Shown in pieces: positions 48,930 through 57,506 of a stretch of 64,000 bases of DNA; positions within the stretch are counted from its first letter, which is position 1; each line of letters begins with the position of its first letter. The notes below the pieces were generated by a model. It searched no databases and was not told where the DNA came from. It saw only the letters and a program-made list of their open reading frames with translations. Source of the DNA: Sphingobium estronivorans. GTDB taxonomy: Bacteria > Pseudomonadota > Alphaproteobacteria > Sphingomonadales > Sphingomonadaceae. The stretch lies in contig NZ_LFCT01000005.1 of NCBI RefSeq assembly GCF_008692605.1, positions 91,313-155,312 on the forward strand. Reading direction: 5' to 3'. A program made the translations under genes and the position numbers.

Positions 48930-48954
48930 AACTGTCCAAACGCGCAAAAGTTTC
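48930..48954 (-). promoter_or_regulatory. Possible EcfG-type promoter before the NepR-like gene
   Basis: On the minus strand GAAAC, 17 nt, then GTT resembles the EcfG promoter GGAAC-N16/17-GTT with one mismatch. GTT lies 9 nt before the ATG, which would give a very short or no leader. The match is weak. Confidence 0.3.
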
Positions 48955-49007
48955 TGGCGTTCGTCGCAAGCGCACGCAATATCAGCGCCATTGTGGGAGA
49001 TTGACGG

Positions 49008-51692
49008 GTGACGGACGGTAAGGCGGCTGCGGCGAGGATGCGGGCGCATTCGCCATTTCTGGCGCGGCAAATGGATCGTTTCCCCGATGTGGCCGGGCTG
49101 CTGGAAAGCGGGGATTTCGAAGGCGCATGGGCCGCCGCGCAGCAGGTGGCGGGGCCCGAAGACGGCATTGCACGGTCCTTGCGGCGCAGGCGCGGCGCGG
49201 TGGCGCTGGTGACGGCGGCGGCCGATCTGGCCGGTGCATGGGATGTCGACCGGACCACGCGCACCCTGTCCGATTTTGCCGACCGGGCACTGGAAGAGGC
49301 GCTGGCCGCTGCCATGGCGGAGCGCTATCCCGATGCGGAAAACCGGGGTTTCGTCGTGCTGGCGCTGGGCAAACATGGTAGCCGGGAACTCAACTACTCG
49401 TCCGATATCGATCCGATCCTGCTCTACGATCCCAAGACCCTGCCCCATGGCGAGCGGGAGGATTCCGCCGATGCGGCGGTCAGGATCGGGCGGCGGGTCA
49501 GCGAATTGCTGAACGCCCGCGACGGCGACGGCTATGTGTTCCGCGTCGACCTGCGCCTGCGTCCCTCGCCCGAAGCGACGCCGATTGCGCTGCCGGTGGA
49601 GGCGGCGATCGGCTATTATGAGTCGACCGCGCTCGGCTGGGAGCAGGCGGCGTTCATCCGGGCGCGTCCGGCGGCGGGCGATATGGCGCTGGGCGATTAT
49701 TTCATGCAGGCGATCCGGCCCTTCGTCTGGCGGCGCAGTCTGGATTTCGGCGCTATCGACGCGATCACCGACATTTCCCGGCGCATCCGCGACCATTATT
49801 CGCAGGGCCAGGCCTTCGGGCCGGGATATGATCTGAAGCGCGGGCGCGGCGGCATCAGAGAGGTCGAATTTTTCGCGCAGGTCCACCAGCTGATCCATGG
49901 CGGACGCGATCCATCGCTGCGTTCGGGCAATACGCGGGAAGCGCTGCGCGCGCTCGCGGCGGCGGGCGTGTTCGAACCGGAGGTCGCGGCAAAGCTGGAC
50001 GAGGCCTATGTCCTCTTCCGCACCGTCGAGCATCGCCTGCAAATGGTGGAGGACCGCCAGACCCACGAACTGCCCAAGACGGCAGACGCGATGGACAATG
50101 TCGCGCGGCTGCACGGGCTGGAGGACGGCGTGGCGCTGCTCGACCTGCTGCGCCCGCATGTGCAGTGGGTGGGCAGCAATTACGACCGGCTGACCCCGGC
50201 GGCGAAGCAGGAATCGCTGTCGCATGACGAGGACCGGTTGAAGGAACAATTGGCCGGGCTGGGCTTTGCCGATGCGGAAACGCCGGTCGCGCGGATCACG
50301 CGCTGGCGCTCCGGCTCGATCCGGGCGCTGCGCAGCGGGGCATCGCGCGAGGCGCTGGAGGAATTATTGCCGGGGCTGATGCGCACGCTCGCCGTCGCGC
50401 CCGATCCGACGCGGGCGCTCAACCGGCTGGACGATCTGATCGGGCGGCTTCCGAGCGCGATCAACTTCTTCAAGCTGCTGGCGGCGCGGCCGGGGCTGGC
50501 GGAACTGCTGGCGGAAGTGCTGAGTCATGCGCCGACGCTGGCCGATGCTTTGGGGCGGCGGGCGGAATTGCTCGATGGATTGATCGACACGTCCGCCTTC
50601 GATCCGCCGCCCGCCGTCGCGGCGCTGGCGGACCAGTTCGCCCGGCTGGAGGAAGGCGAGGACTATCAGGCCCTGCTGGACCGGGTGCGGCAGCGCGTGA
50701 ATGACCGTCGCTTTGCTTTGGGCGCGCAGATCATTCGCGGCGGCGACCCGCTGGAGGCCGGACGAGGCTATTCGCGCGTGGCCGAAGCAGCCATCGAGGC
50801 GCTGAGCGTCGCCACCGTGGCCGAATTCGAGCGCGCCCATGGCAAGGTGCCGGGCGGCGAGATGGTGATCCTGGCGCTGGGCAGGCTGGGGGGCGGGGTG
50901 CTCACCCATGCCTCCGACCTCGATCTCGTCTATCTGTTCACCGGCAGTTTCGAGACGGAATCCGATGGCCCCAAGCCGTTGGGCGCGACGCAATATTTCA
51001 ATCGCCTTGGCCAGCGGATCACCAATGCGCTGTCCGTGTCGACCGCGGCGGGACCGCTTTACGAGGTGGATACCCGTCTGCGGCCCTCGGGCGCGCAAGG
51101 CTTGCTGGCGGTCAGCCTCGACAGTTTTGCCCGCTATCAGCGGGAGGAGGCGTGGACCTGGGAGCATCTGGCCTTGACCCGCGCCCGGCCGGTGTTCGGG
51201 TCGGATGCGGCGCGGAGGGCGCTGAACGCGATCCTGACCGAAACGCTGGAACGGCCGCGCGATTTCGATGAACTGGCCCGTCATGCCGTGAAGATGCGCG
51301 GCGACATTTCCAAGCACAAGCCACCGGCGGGCGACCTCGACGTCAAGCTGGTTCCGGGCGGGCTGGTCGATCTGGAATTCCTGATCCACATCACCCAGTT
51401 CCGCCATAATATGGCTTTCGACCCCGATCTGCGCGCGGCGCTGGAGCAGCTGGTCGCGGCGGGGCATCTGCCGGCTGACCTGATCGCGGCGCATGACCTT
51501 ATCACCCGGTTTCTGGTCGTTTCCCGGCTCGTCTCACCCAAGTCGACCGAGCCGCCGGAGGCCACCCGCCCCCTCGTGGCGCGGGCCTGCGGCGTCGAAA
51601 GCTGGGACGCGCTGCTTGAAAGCTACGCGCAGGCCCGGCAAAGGGTGCGCGCGGCCTGGGATGCGCTGGCTGCATCTTTTACGGAGGAATGA
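49008..51692 (+). CDS. glnE: Bifunctional glutamine synthetase adenylyltransferase/deadenylyltransferase
   Basis: An 894-aa protein with two nucleotidyltransferase domains. The deadenylylase one has G-K-H-G-S-R-E-L-N-Y-S-S-D-I-D (near residue 125) and the adenylyltransferase one has G-R-L-G-G-G-V-L-T-H-A-S-D-L-D near residue 625. GlnE adenylylates glutamine synthetase when nitrogen is plentiful. GTG start with GGGAG upstream. It is about 50 aa shorter than the E. coli enzyme, which is usual for alphaproteobacteria. It overlaps the ATG frame of the next gene. Confidence 0.97.
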   Translation: MTDGKAAAARMRAHSPFLARQMDRFPDVAGLLESGDFEGAWAAAQQVAGPEDGIARSLRRRRGAVALVTAAADLAGAWDVDRTTRTLSDFADRALEEALAAAMAERYPDAENRGFVVLALGKHGSRELNYSSDIDPILLYDPKTLPHGEREDSADAAVRIGRRVSELLNARDGDGYVFRVDLRLRPSPEATPIALPVEAAIGYYESTALGWEQAAFIRARPAAGDMALGDYFMQAIRPFVWRRSLDFGAIDAITDISRRIRDHYSQGQAFGPGYDLKRGRGGIREVEFFAQVHQLIHGGRDPSLRSGNTREALRALAAAGVFEPEVAAKLDEAYVLFRTVEHRLQMVEDRQTHELPKTADAMDNVARLHGLEDGVALLDLLRPHVQWVGSNYDRLTPAAKQESLSHDEDRLKEQLAGLGFADAETPVARITRWRSGSIRALRSGASREALEELLPGLMRTLAVAPDPTRALNRLDDLIGRLPSAINFFKLLAARPGLAELLAEVLSHAPTLADALGRRAELLDGLIDTSAFDPPPAVAALADQFARLEEGEDYQALLDRVRQRVNDRRFALGAQIIRGGDPLEAGRGYSRVAEAAIEALSVATVAEFERAHGKVPGGEMVILALGRLGGGVLTHASDLDLVYLFTGSFETESDGPKPLGATQYFNRLGQRITNALSVSTAAGPLYEVDTRLRPSGAQGLLAVSLDSFARYQREEAWTWEHLALTRARPVFGSDAARRALNAILTETLERPRDFDELARHAVKMRGDISKHKPPAGDLDVKLVPGGLVDLEFLIHITQFRHNMAFDPDLRAALEQLVAAGHLPADLIAAHDLITRFLVVSRLVSPKSTEPPEATRPLVARACGVESWDALLESYAQARQRVRAAWDALAASFTEE

Positions 51693-51694
51693 CG

Positions 51695-52156
51695 ATGCTG
51701 GATGTCGGCGATGCCGTACCCGATGTGGGGCTGAAGGATGCGGACGGCGCGGATTTCACGCTGGCCCGCTATCGGGGTCAGCCGCTGGTCGTTTATTTCT
51801 ATCCCAAGGCGGACACGCCCGGCTGCACCAATGAGGCGAAGGATTTCACGGCCCTGTCCGCCGATTTCGCGGCGCTGGGCATTCCCGTGGTCGGCATTTC
51901 CAAGGACAAGCCCGCCAAGCTCAGGAAATTCGCCGATAAATATGGCCTGACCGTCACGCTGGCATCGGACGAGCCGGGCGATATGTGCGAGGCATTCGGC
52001 ACCTGGGTCGAAAAGTCGCTCTATGGCCGCAAATATATGGGGATCGAGCGGGCGACCTTCCTGATCGGCGCCGACGGCAGGATCCTGCGCGTCTGGCCCA
52101 AGGTGAAGGTCAAGGGCCACGCCGCCGAGGTGCTGGAGGCCGGACAAGCGCTTTGA
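51695..52156 (+). CDS. bcp: Peroxiredoxin of the BCP/PrxQ family
   Basis: A 153-aa thioredoxin-fold protein with F-Y-P-K-A-D-T-P-G-C-T-N-E-A, where C44 is the peroxidatic cysteine. The resolving Cys found five residues later in E. coli Bcp is absent (C-T-N-E-A-K-D); a second Cys occurs at 98 in G-D-M-C-E-A-F. It reduces peroxides with a thiol partner. GGAGG 7 nt upstream supports ATG 51695; ATG 51689 overlaps the glnE stop. Confidence 0.92.
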   Translation: MLDVGDAVPDVGLKDADGADFTLARYRGQPLVVYFYPKADTPGCTNEAKDFTALSADFAALGIPVVGISKDKPAKLRKFADKYGLTVTLASDEPGDMCEAFGTWVEKSLYGRKYMGIERATFLIGADGRILRVWPKVKVKGHAAEVLEAGQAL

Positions 52157-52962
52157 GCCTGGCTGTGCCGACAGATGGCGTGGGCGCGGCCTGCGCCCAC
52201 GTGTTGCTGACGCCCGATCCGGTGGCCAAGCTGATGGCCGCGCGGGCGGTCGCGCGGGGCTGGCGGCTGGGGCGGCTGGCGCATCGGTTCGACGCGGCGA
52301 TGCCGGATCGGCCCGCCCGGCCGGAGAGGCCGGAGCTTCTGCCGCCCAATCAGATGCCCAAGCGCGGCAAGATCGGCTCGGACCGGGCGCGGATCGCGAT
52401 GTTGCACGCGCTTGCCCATATCGAATTCGTCGCGATTGACCTGGCCTTCGATCTGATCGGGCGCTTCGGCGCGGAGTTTCCCCCGGCATTCACCGATGAA
52501 TGGATGCGCGTCGGCGCCGATGAGGCGATGCATTTTGCGCTGCTCGACCGGCGGTTGCGGCAATTGGGCAGCCATTATGGCGCGCTGCCCGCCCATGACG
52601 GACTGTGGGAGGCGGCGCGGGAAACGGCGCATGACGCGCTGGCGCGCCTCGCCATCGTGCCGATGGTGTTGGAGGCGCGGGCGCTGGACATCACCCCCGC
52701 CACCGTCGAGCGCTTCGAAAGTGCGGGGGACGGAACGTCCGCGCGCATGTTGCGCAGGATCATGACAGACGAAATCCGGCACGTCGCGGCCGGGACGACA
52801 TGGTTCGGCCATGCGGCGAAGCGACTGGGGCTGAACCCCGCAAATCATTACCAAATCCTTGTGAAACGCCACTTTCGGGGAGCGTTAAAGCCTCCGTTCA
52901 ACGACTCGGCGCGTCGACAAGCCGGTTTAACGCGGGAATTTTACAGTCCGCTTGCACAATAG
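52153..52962 (+). CDS. DUF455 ferritin-like protein
   Basis: A 269-aa helical protein of the DUF455 family, with the conserved A-L-A-H-I-E-F-V-A-I-D-L-A and D-E-A-M-H-F-A-L-L segments and R-I-M-T-D-E-I-R-H-V-A-A-G later. These E/H residues resemble a ferritin-like diiron site. The function is unknown. A TTG at 52153 overlaps the bcp stop (TTGA); GTG 52165 is an alternative start. Confidence 0.8.
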   Translation: MSLAVPTDGVGAACAHVLLTPDPVAKLMAARAVARGWRLGRLAHRFDAAMPDRPARPERPELLPPNQMPKRGKIGSDRARIAMLHALAHIEFVAIDLAFDLIGRFGAEFPPAFTDEWMRVGADEAMHFALLDRRLRQLGSHYGALPAHDGLWEAARETAHDALARLAIVPMVLEARALDITPATVERFESAGDGTSARMLRRIMTDEIRHVAAGTTWFGHAAKRLGLNPANHYQILVKRHFRGALKPPFNDSARRQAGLTREFYSPLAQ

Positions 52963-53070
52963 GCCGCGTCATGTCCTTTTGATGACAGCGGGTGGCGGCA
53001 TCTGCCGCTTTTTTGGTAAATGTGGGGATAGCCGAGAGGCATAAGCCTCCGGTCAATAGTCGGGGTCGGC

Positions 53071-53796
53071 ATGTTGGTTCTTCAGTCTCAAAATGCGCGC
53101 GCGGCGCGATGGTTCCGTTCCGCTCTGAAAATTGCCGGCGCTGTCGGCGTGGCGGGCGCGCTCTGCGCCGCACTTCCCGCCCAGGCGAAGAGCGACGATG
53201 ACGATCCCTATGGGGATGCGTCGGAAATCAACACCAGCGCGCTCGGCCCGGCCGATGTCGGCTTTTCCAACCTCTTTTCCAGCCTTCAGCGGCTCGACGG
53301 CCAGAGCAAGGCCAGCAACAACATCCCTTCGGGACGTCCGGTCGCCAAGCTGTCGCTGACCTCCAATTTCGGCGTCCGCTCCGACCCCTTCAACGGCGGC
53401 GCCCGGATGCACAAGGGCATCGACATTCCCGGCCCGATGGGCACCCCGATCTACGCGACCGCCGACGGCATCGTCAGCCGCGCCGGTTGGGCCAGCGGCT
53501 ATGGCAACCTTGTCCAGATTTCGCACGGTGGCGGCATGGAAACGCGCTACGGCCATATGTCGAAGCTGCTGATTTCGCCTAATGCCTATGTCCATCGCGG
53601 CCAGCTTATTGGCCTGATGGGTTCGACCGGTCGCTCCACCGGCAGCCATCTGCACTATGAAGTGCGCGTCGATGGCCAGGCGATCAACCCGATCCCCTTC
53701 GTCGCCGGTCCCGACTATCTGGTGGCGATGAACACCAAGCCGCCGGTCGCCATGGGCGGCCCGACCAAGGCCCAGGAAAAGGCGGCGGACGAATAA
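53071..53796 (+). CDS. M23 family metallopeptidase (LytM-type)
   Basis: A 241-aa exported protein with a signal peptide ending near A-Q-A (residue 39), an acidic linker and an M23 domain. The metal ligands are H114 and D118 (M-H-K-G-I-D) and H195 in S-H-L-H-Y-E. It probably cleaves peptidoglycan cross-links or activates amidases. It is alone on its transcript, with a terminator about 24 bp downstream. Confidence 0.92.
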   Translation: MLVLQSQNARAARWFRSALKIAGAVGVAGALCAALPAQAKSDDDDPYGDASEINTSALGPADVGFSNLFSSLQRLDGQSKASNNIPSGRPVAKLSLTSNFGVRSDPFNGGARMHKGIDIPGPMGTPIYATADGIVSRAGWASGYGNLVQISHGGGMETRYGHMSKLLISPNAYVHRGQLIGLMGSTGRSTGSHLHYEVRVDGQAINPIPFVAGPDYLVAMNTKPPVAMGGPTKAQEKAADE

Positions 53797-53819
53797 ATCC
53801 CTCATTTTCCTGTCTTTCC

Positions 53820-53855
53820 AAAGGTCCGGCGATGCGAGAGCTTGCCGGGCCTTTT
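53820..53855 (+). terminator. Terminator after the M23 peptidase gene
   Basis: AAAGGTCCGGC (53820-53830) pairs with GCCGGGCCTTTT (53844-53855) with one mismatch, followed by T4. It lies 24 bp past the stop. Confidence 0.75.
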
Positions 53856-53876
53856 GCGTGACCCTATCTAGGCGCC

Positions 53877-54203
53877 ATGGCTGAAATCGATCTGACCCCC
53901 TCTGCCGCTGCCCGTGTCGCGGCCATCGCCGCCAAGCAGGGCAAGCCCGCCATATTGCGCCTCGCGGTTGAGGGTGGCGGCTGTTCGGGCTTCCAATATC
54001 GTTTCGGCCTCGCGGAAGCGGTGGAAGCCGATGACATCACGGTCGAACGGGACGGTGTGACGCTGGTGGTGGATGACGTCAGCCTCGATCTGGTGCGCGG
54101 ATCGGCGGTCGACTTCGTGTCCGATCTGGGCGGCAAGGCGTTCAAGGTGACGAACCCCAACGCCACGGCCGGTTGCGGCTGCGGGACCAGCTTCTCGATT
54201 TAA
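53877..54203 (+). CDS. erpA: Iron-sulfur cluster insertion protein ErpA/IscA family
   Basis: A 108-aa A-type carrier with the three conserved cysteines: C36 in G-G-C-S-G-F-Q-Y and C100/C102 in the terminal G-C-G-C-G-T-S-F. It delivers Fe-S clusters to apo-proteins. No isc or suf genes are adjacent. ErpA is the likeliest assignment by length and motif. Confidence 0.92.
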   Translation: MAEIDLTPSAAARVAAIAAKQGKPAILRLAVEGGGCSGFQYRFGLAEAVEADDITVERDGVTLVVDDVSLDLVRGSAVDFVSDLGGKAFKVTNPNATAGCGCGTSFSI

Positions 54204-54268
54204 ATCCATCCCGCCCTTGTCGAAGGGCCGCTCACCTCTTTAGGGATGCGCGCAAGGAGATTTCGTCC

Positions 54269-55042
54269 ATGCGCATCGCGACCTTCAACATCAACGGGAT
54301 CAAGGCGCGGCTGCCCCGCCTGCTCGAGTGGCTGGACGAAACCCGGCCGGACATCGCCTGCCTTCAGGAAATCAAGACGTCCGACGACACCTTCCCCCTG
54401 AAGGATATTGAAAGCGTCGGCTATGGCGCGATCTGGCATGGGCAGAAGGGGTTCAACGGCGTCGCTATATTGGCGCGCGGGGAAACGCCGGTGGAGGTCC
54501 GCCGCGGTCTGGAGGGCGAGCCGGAGGACGAACATAGCCGCTATCTGGAAGCGGATGTGAAGGGGTTGCGGGTCGCCAGCATCTATTTGCCCAACGGCAA
54601 TCCGCAGCCGGGGCCGAAATTCGACTATAAGCTGCGCTGGATGAAGCGACTGCGGGACCGTGCCGCCGAAATCTGGGCAGAGGAAGTCCCCGCCATCCTC
54701 GCCGGCGACTATAATGTCATTCCGCGCGACAAGGATGTCTATTCGGTGAAGGCCATGGCCGACGATGCGCTGATGCAGCCGGAAAGCCGCGCGGCCTATC
54801 GGCGCCTGCTTGGCGATGGTTGGACCGATGCCATCCTCTCGCGCCATCCGGCGGGCGGGGTGTGGACCTATTGGGATTATCAGATGAACGCCTGGCCGCG
54901 CGATGCGGGCTTTCGCATCGATCATCTGCTGCTCAGTCCCGCCGCGGCGGACCGGCTGATCGACGCGCAGGTGGACAAGGAGTTTCGCGGGCGGGAAAAG
55001 GCCAGCGACCATGCGCCGACGTGGGTGGAGCTGACCGAATAA
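54269..55042 (+). CDS. xth: Exodeoxyribonuclease III
   Basis: A 257-aa AP endonuclease/3' exonuclease of the ExoIII family. It has L-Q-E-I-K with catalytic E34, G-D-Y-N-V near residue 150, and the terminal S-D-H-A-P (D/H catalytic). It repairs abasic sites. The start, ATG 54269, has AAGGAG upstream; an extended frame upstream lacks support. Confidence 0.96.
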   Translation: MRIATFNINGIKARLPRLLEWLDETRPDIACLQEIKTSDDTFPLKDIESVGYGAIWHGQKGFNGVAILARGETPVEVRRGLEGEPEDEHSRYLEADVKGLRVASIYLPNGNPQPGPKFDYKLRWMKRLRDRAAEIWAEEVPAILAGDYNVIPRDKDVYSVKAMADDALMQPESRAAYRRLLGDGWTDAILSRHPAGGVWTYWDYQMNAWPRDAGFRIDHLLLSPAAADRLIDAQVDKEFRGREKASDHAPTWVELTE

Positions 55043-55044
55043 TT

Positions 55045-55081
55045 TTACCCGGGCGATATTGACTCAATAATATCCGGGTAA
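55045..55081 (+). promoter_or_regulatory. Large dyad (TTACCCGG inverted repeat) between xth and the DUF2239 gene
   Basis: TTACCCGG (55045-55052) and CCGGGTAA (55074-55081) are perfect inverted repeats with a 21-nt spacer whose centre also shows TATTGA/TCAATA symmetry. It ends 28 bp before the DUF2239 start, and TAATAATAG follows. It looks like a repressor operator with a -10 region inside. The regulator is unknown. Confidence 0.55.
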
Positions 55082-55109
55082 TAATAGTCCTGCCGAAGGA
55101 GATTGCGGC

Positions 55110-55628
55110 ATGACCCGGACTTTGACGGCCTTTGCAGGCGACCTGTGGATCGCGACGGGCGATGAGGAAGAGGTGCGCGCCGCCCTCCATGCCATGGGAG
55201 AAGAGGCGCAGAATCTGCTGCTGTTCGACGACGAGAGCGGGCGGCAGGTGGATATCGATCTGCGTGGGCCCGCGCCGGAGCCGAGCCGGGGACGCGGGCG
55301 GCCGAAACTGGGGGTGCAGGCGCGGGAAGTGACCCTGCTGCCCCGCCATTGGGACTGGCTGGCAACGCAGCCGGGCGGCGCTTCGGTGACGCTGCGGCGG
55401 CTGGTCGAGGCTGCGCGCAGGGCGGCCCGGGAAAAGCCCTCGCCGCGTGCGGCGATGGACGCCGCCTATCATTTCCTGACCGTGATGGCAGGGGATCGGC
55501 CGGGTTATGAGGAGGCGATGCGGGCGCTCTATGCCAGGGACAAGGCGGGTTTCGAGCGCGCGTCGGCGGATTGGCCGAGGGCGGTTCGCGATCATGGCGC
55601 GGCGTTGGCGGGCGCGGCGTTCGATTAG
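55110..55628 (+). CDS. DUF2239 family protein
   Basis: A 172-aa soluble protein beginning T-L-T-A-F-A-G-D-L-W-I-A-T-G and containing G-R-G-R-P-K-L-G-V-Q-A-R-E-V-T-L-L-P-R-H-W and W-D-W-L-A-T-Q-P-G-G-A-S segments, features of DUF2239. Function unknown. AAGGAG lies 8 nt upstream of the ATG. A conspicuous dyad precedes it, so it is probably regulated by a nearby or remote repressor. Confidence 0.85.
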   Translation: MTRTLTAFAGDLWIATGDEEEVRAALHAMGEEAQNLLLFDDESGRQVDIDLRGPAPEPSRGRGRPKLGVQAREVTLLPRHWDWLATQPGGASVTLRRLVEAARRAAREKPSPRAAMDAAYHFLTVMAGDRPGYEEAMRALYARDKAGFERASADWPRAVRDHGAALAGAAFD

Positions 55629-55639
55629 GGAAGGGCAAT

Positions 55640-56521
55640 TCAGGCCCGCGCCTTTGCCGCCACCCGCATGCCGGGCTGAGCCAAGGGATCGGCGATCTCC
55701 TGTCCGATCCACTCCCCGTCCGACTGGGAATAGGCGACATGATGCCCCCGCTGGAAGCTCGCCCCGTCCCAGACGACGACCTGCAATTCGACGGCGTCAT
55801 GACGATGGACATGCAGCCAGTTGAAGCTCTGCGGCTCGGCATTGCGCAGCCGTGTGGAGGTGGCCGTGCCCGCCTGAATGACAAGAGCGCCGCCGGCATG
55901 GGCGACCATCTTCTGCGCGGCCTCCGCATAGGTGCGATGGAAATGACCGGCGAGCGCGATATGAATGCCCGCCTGCGCCGCTGCCCGCACCGCGTCCTCA
56001 TGCCGCCCGACCGCCTCGCTCAACTCGTTGCCCCGTCCGATCGGCATGGCGAAGAGCGGGTGGTGGGTGACGAGGATGCGCGTCTTTCCCGGCGCCACCG
56101 ATGCGAACCGGTCGCGCAGCAGCCGCATCTGATCATGATTGATGCGCCCGTCCTTGATCGTCAGCGACCGCGCCGTGTTGAGACCGAGTATCGCGACCTC
56201 TCCATTCTCGAAAAAGGGGCAGAGGTCGTTGCTGATATACCGCCGGTAGCGCCGCAACGGTGCACCGAACCGTTGGACGAGATTATAGAGCGGCACGTCA
56301 TGATTGCCCGGAATGACCAGCAGTTTCAGTCCCGCGGCGCGCAGCCGGTTGAGCCACACGGCGGCCTGCCGGAACTGGTCGCGCTTCGCCCGTTGGGTGA
56401 AGTCGCCGCTGACGACGACCAGGTCGGGCCGGTGCTGTTGCAGCCAGGCTTCGGCGGCGTCCACGATTTTGGGATCATGCGCGCCGAAATGAATGTCGGA
56501 CAGATGGGCGATGCGGGCCAT
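55640..56521 (-). CDS. Calcineurin-like metallophosphoesterase
   Basis: A 293-aa protein with the five blocks of the metallophosphoesterase fold: D9/H11 in S-D-I-H-F-G, G-D-F-T-Q, G-N-H-D, T-H-H-P-L and G-H-F-H-R. The substrate is not predictable; cyclic nucleotide or lipid-linked phosphates are possible. The Arg/His residues in the active site are intact. Confidence 0.9.
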   Translation of the reverse strand: MARIAHLSDIHFGAHDPKIVDAAEAWLQQHRPDLVVVSGDFTQRAKRDQFRQAAVWLNRLRAAGLKLLVIPGNHDVPLYNLVQRFGAPLRRYRRYISNDLCPFFENGEVAILGLNTARSLTIKDGRINHDQMRLLRDRFASVAPGKTRILVTHHPLFAMPIGRGNELSEAVGRHEDAVRAAAQAGIHIALAGHFHRTYAEAAQKMVAHAGGALVIQAGTATSTRLRNAEPQSFNWLHVHRHDAVELQVVVWDGASFQRGHHVAYSQSDGEWIGQEIADPLAQPGMRVAAKARA

Positions 56522-56588
56522 GGCGGATGAACGAGCGCGGGCGTGAATTGGTTTCGGACCTCTCTGCTGGCTCAGGAGTTGTTAAGGC

Positions 56589-57476
56589 ATGGAAACAAAA
56601 TCCCTGCCGCGGGAGGCGGCGCTGATCGTCAATGTGCATTCCCGCCGGGGGGAGGCGCTGTTCAAGGAGGCGAAAACCCTGCTGGAGCAGGCGGGCCTGC
56701 GCCTGATCGCGGCCCATGCGGTGAAGGAGCCGGATCGGTTGCAGGCCATGGTGCGGCAGGCGGTCGCGCAAGGCGCGCCGATGGTGATCGTGGGCGGCGG
56801 CGACGGGTCGATGTCCGGCACGGTGGACGAGTTGGTCGGCAAGGATTGCGTGTTCGGCGTGCTGCCGCTGGGGACCGCGAACAGCTTTGCGCGGACTCTG
56901 GGCATTCCGCTCGACCTGGAGGGCGCGGTGGCGGTCATTGCCGGTGGCCAGCGGCGGCGCATCGACCTTGGCATGATCGAGCATGATTATTTCGTGAATG
57001 CGGCATCGCTCGGCCTTTCTCCGATGATCGGGGAAACGGTGCCGCACAAGCTCAAACGCTATCTCGGGCGGATCGGCTATCTGCTCTGGGCGGTGAAATG
57101 CTCGGTCGGCTTTCGCGCTTTCCGGCTGGTGCTGGACGATGGCGGCGGCGCGCGGCGGATGTGGTCGACGGAGGTGCGCATCCTCAACGGCCCCTATCAT
57201 GGCGGGGTGGAATTGTCCGACCAGGCCGATGTCGATACCGGGGAGATCGTGATTCAGGCGGTGGTCGGGCGCAGCCACGCACGGCTCGCCTGGGACTGGT
57301 ATGCGAAATTCTTCAAGCTGCGCGACAGGGACGCGCATACGGAGGAATTTCGCGGGAAGTCCTTCCGGGTGGAAACGGTGCCGCCGCAGCGCATCTCCAT
57401 CGATGGGGAGGTGCTGGCGACAACGCCCGCGACGGTGAAGATCGCGGCGGGCGCCGTGGACGTGGCGGTGCCGTAA
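56589..57476 (+). CDS. Diacylglycerol kinase family lipid kinase (first copy)
   Basis: A 295-aa YegS/DagK-like lipid kinase with the nucleotide-binding G-G-G-D-G-S-M at about 69-75 and L-P-L-G-T-A-N-S-F-A. It phosphorylates a lipid with a free hydroxyl, such as diacylglycerol or a sphingoid base; the substrate is not known. It is followed on the opposite strand by a GNAT-fold acyltransferase and then a desaturase gene. Confidence 0.88.
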   Translation: METKSLPREAALIVNVHSRRGEALFKEAKTLLEQAGLRLIAAHAVKEPDRLQAMVRQAVAQGAPMVIVGGGDGSMSGTVDELVGKDCVFGVLPLGTANSFARTLGIPLDLEGAVAVIAGGQRRRIDLGMIEHDYFVNAASLGLSPMIGETVPHKLKRYLGRIGYLLWAVKCSVGFRAFRLVLDDGGGARRMWSTEVRILNGPYHGGVELSDQADVDTGEIVIQAVVGRSHARLAWDWYAKFFKLRDRDAHTEEFRGKSFRVETVPPQRISIDGEVLATTPATVKIAAGAVDVAVP

Positions 57477-57506
57477 TTCATCCGCCGCGGCTTGCGGGAG
57501 GGTGGG

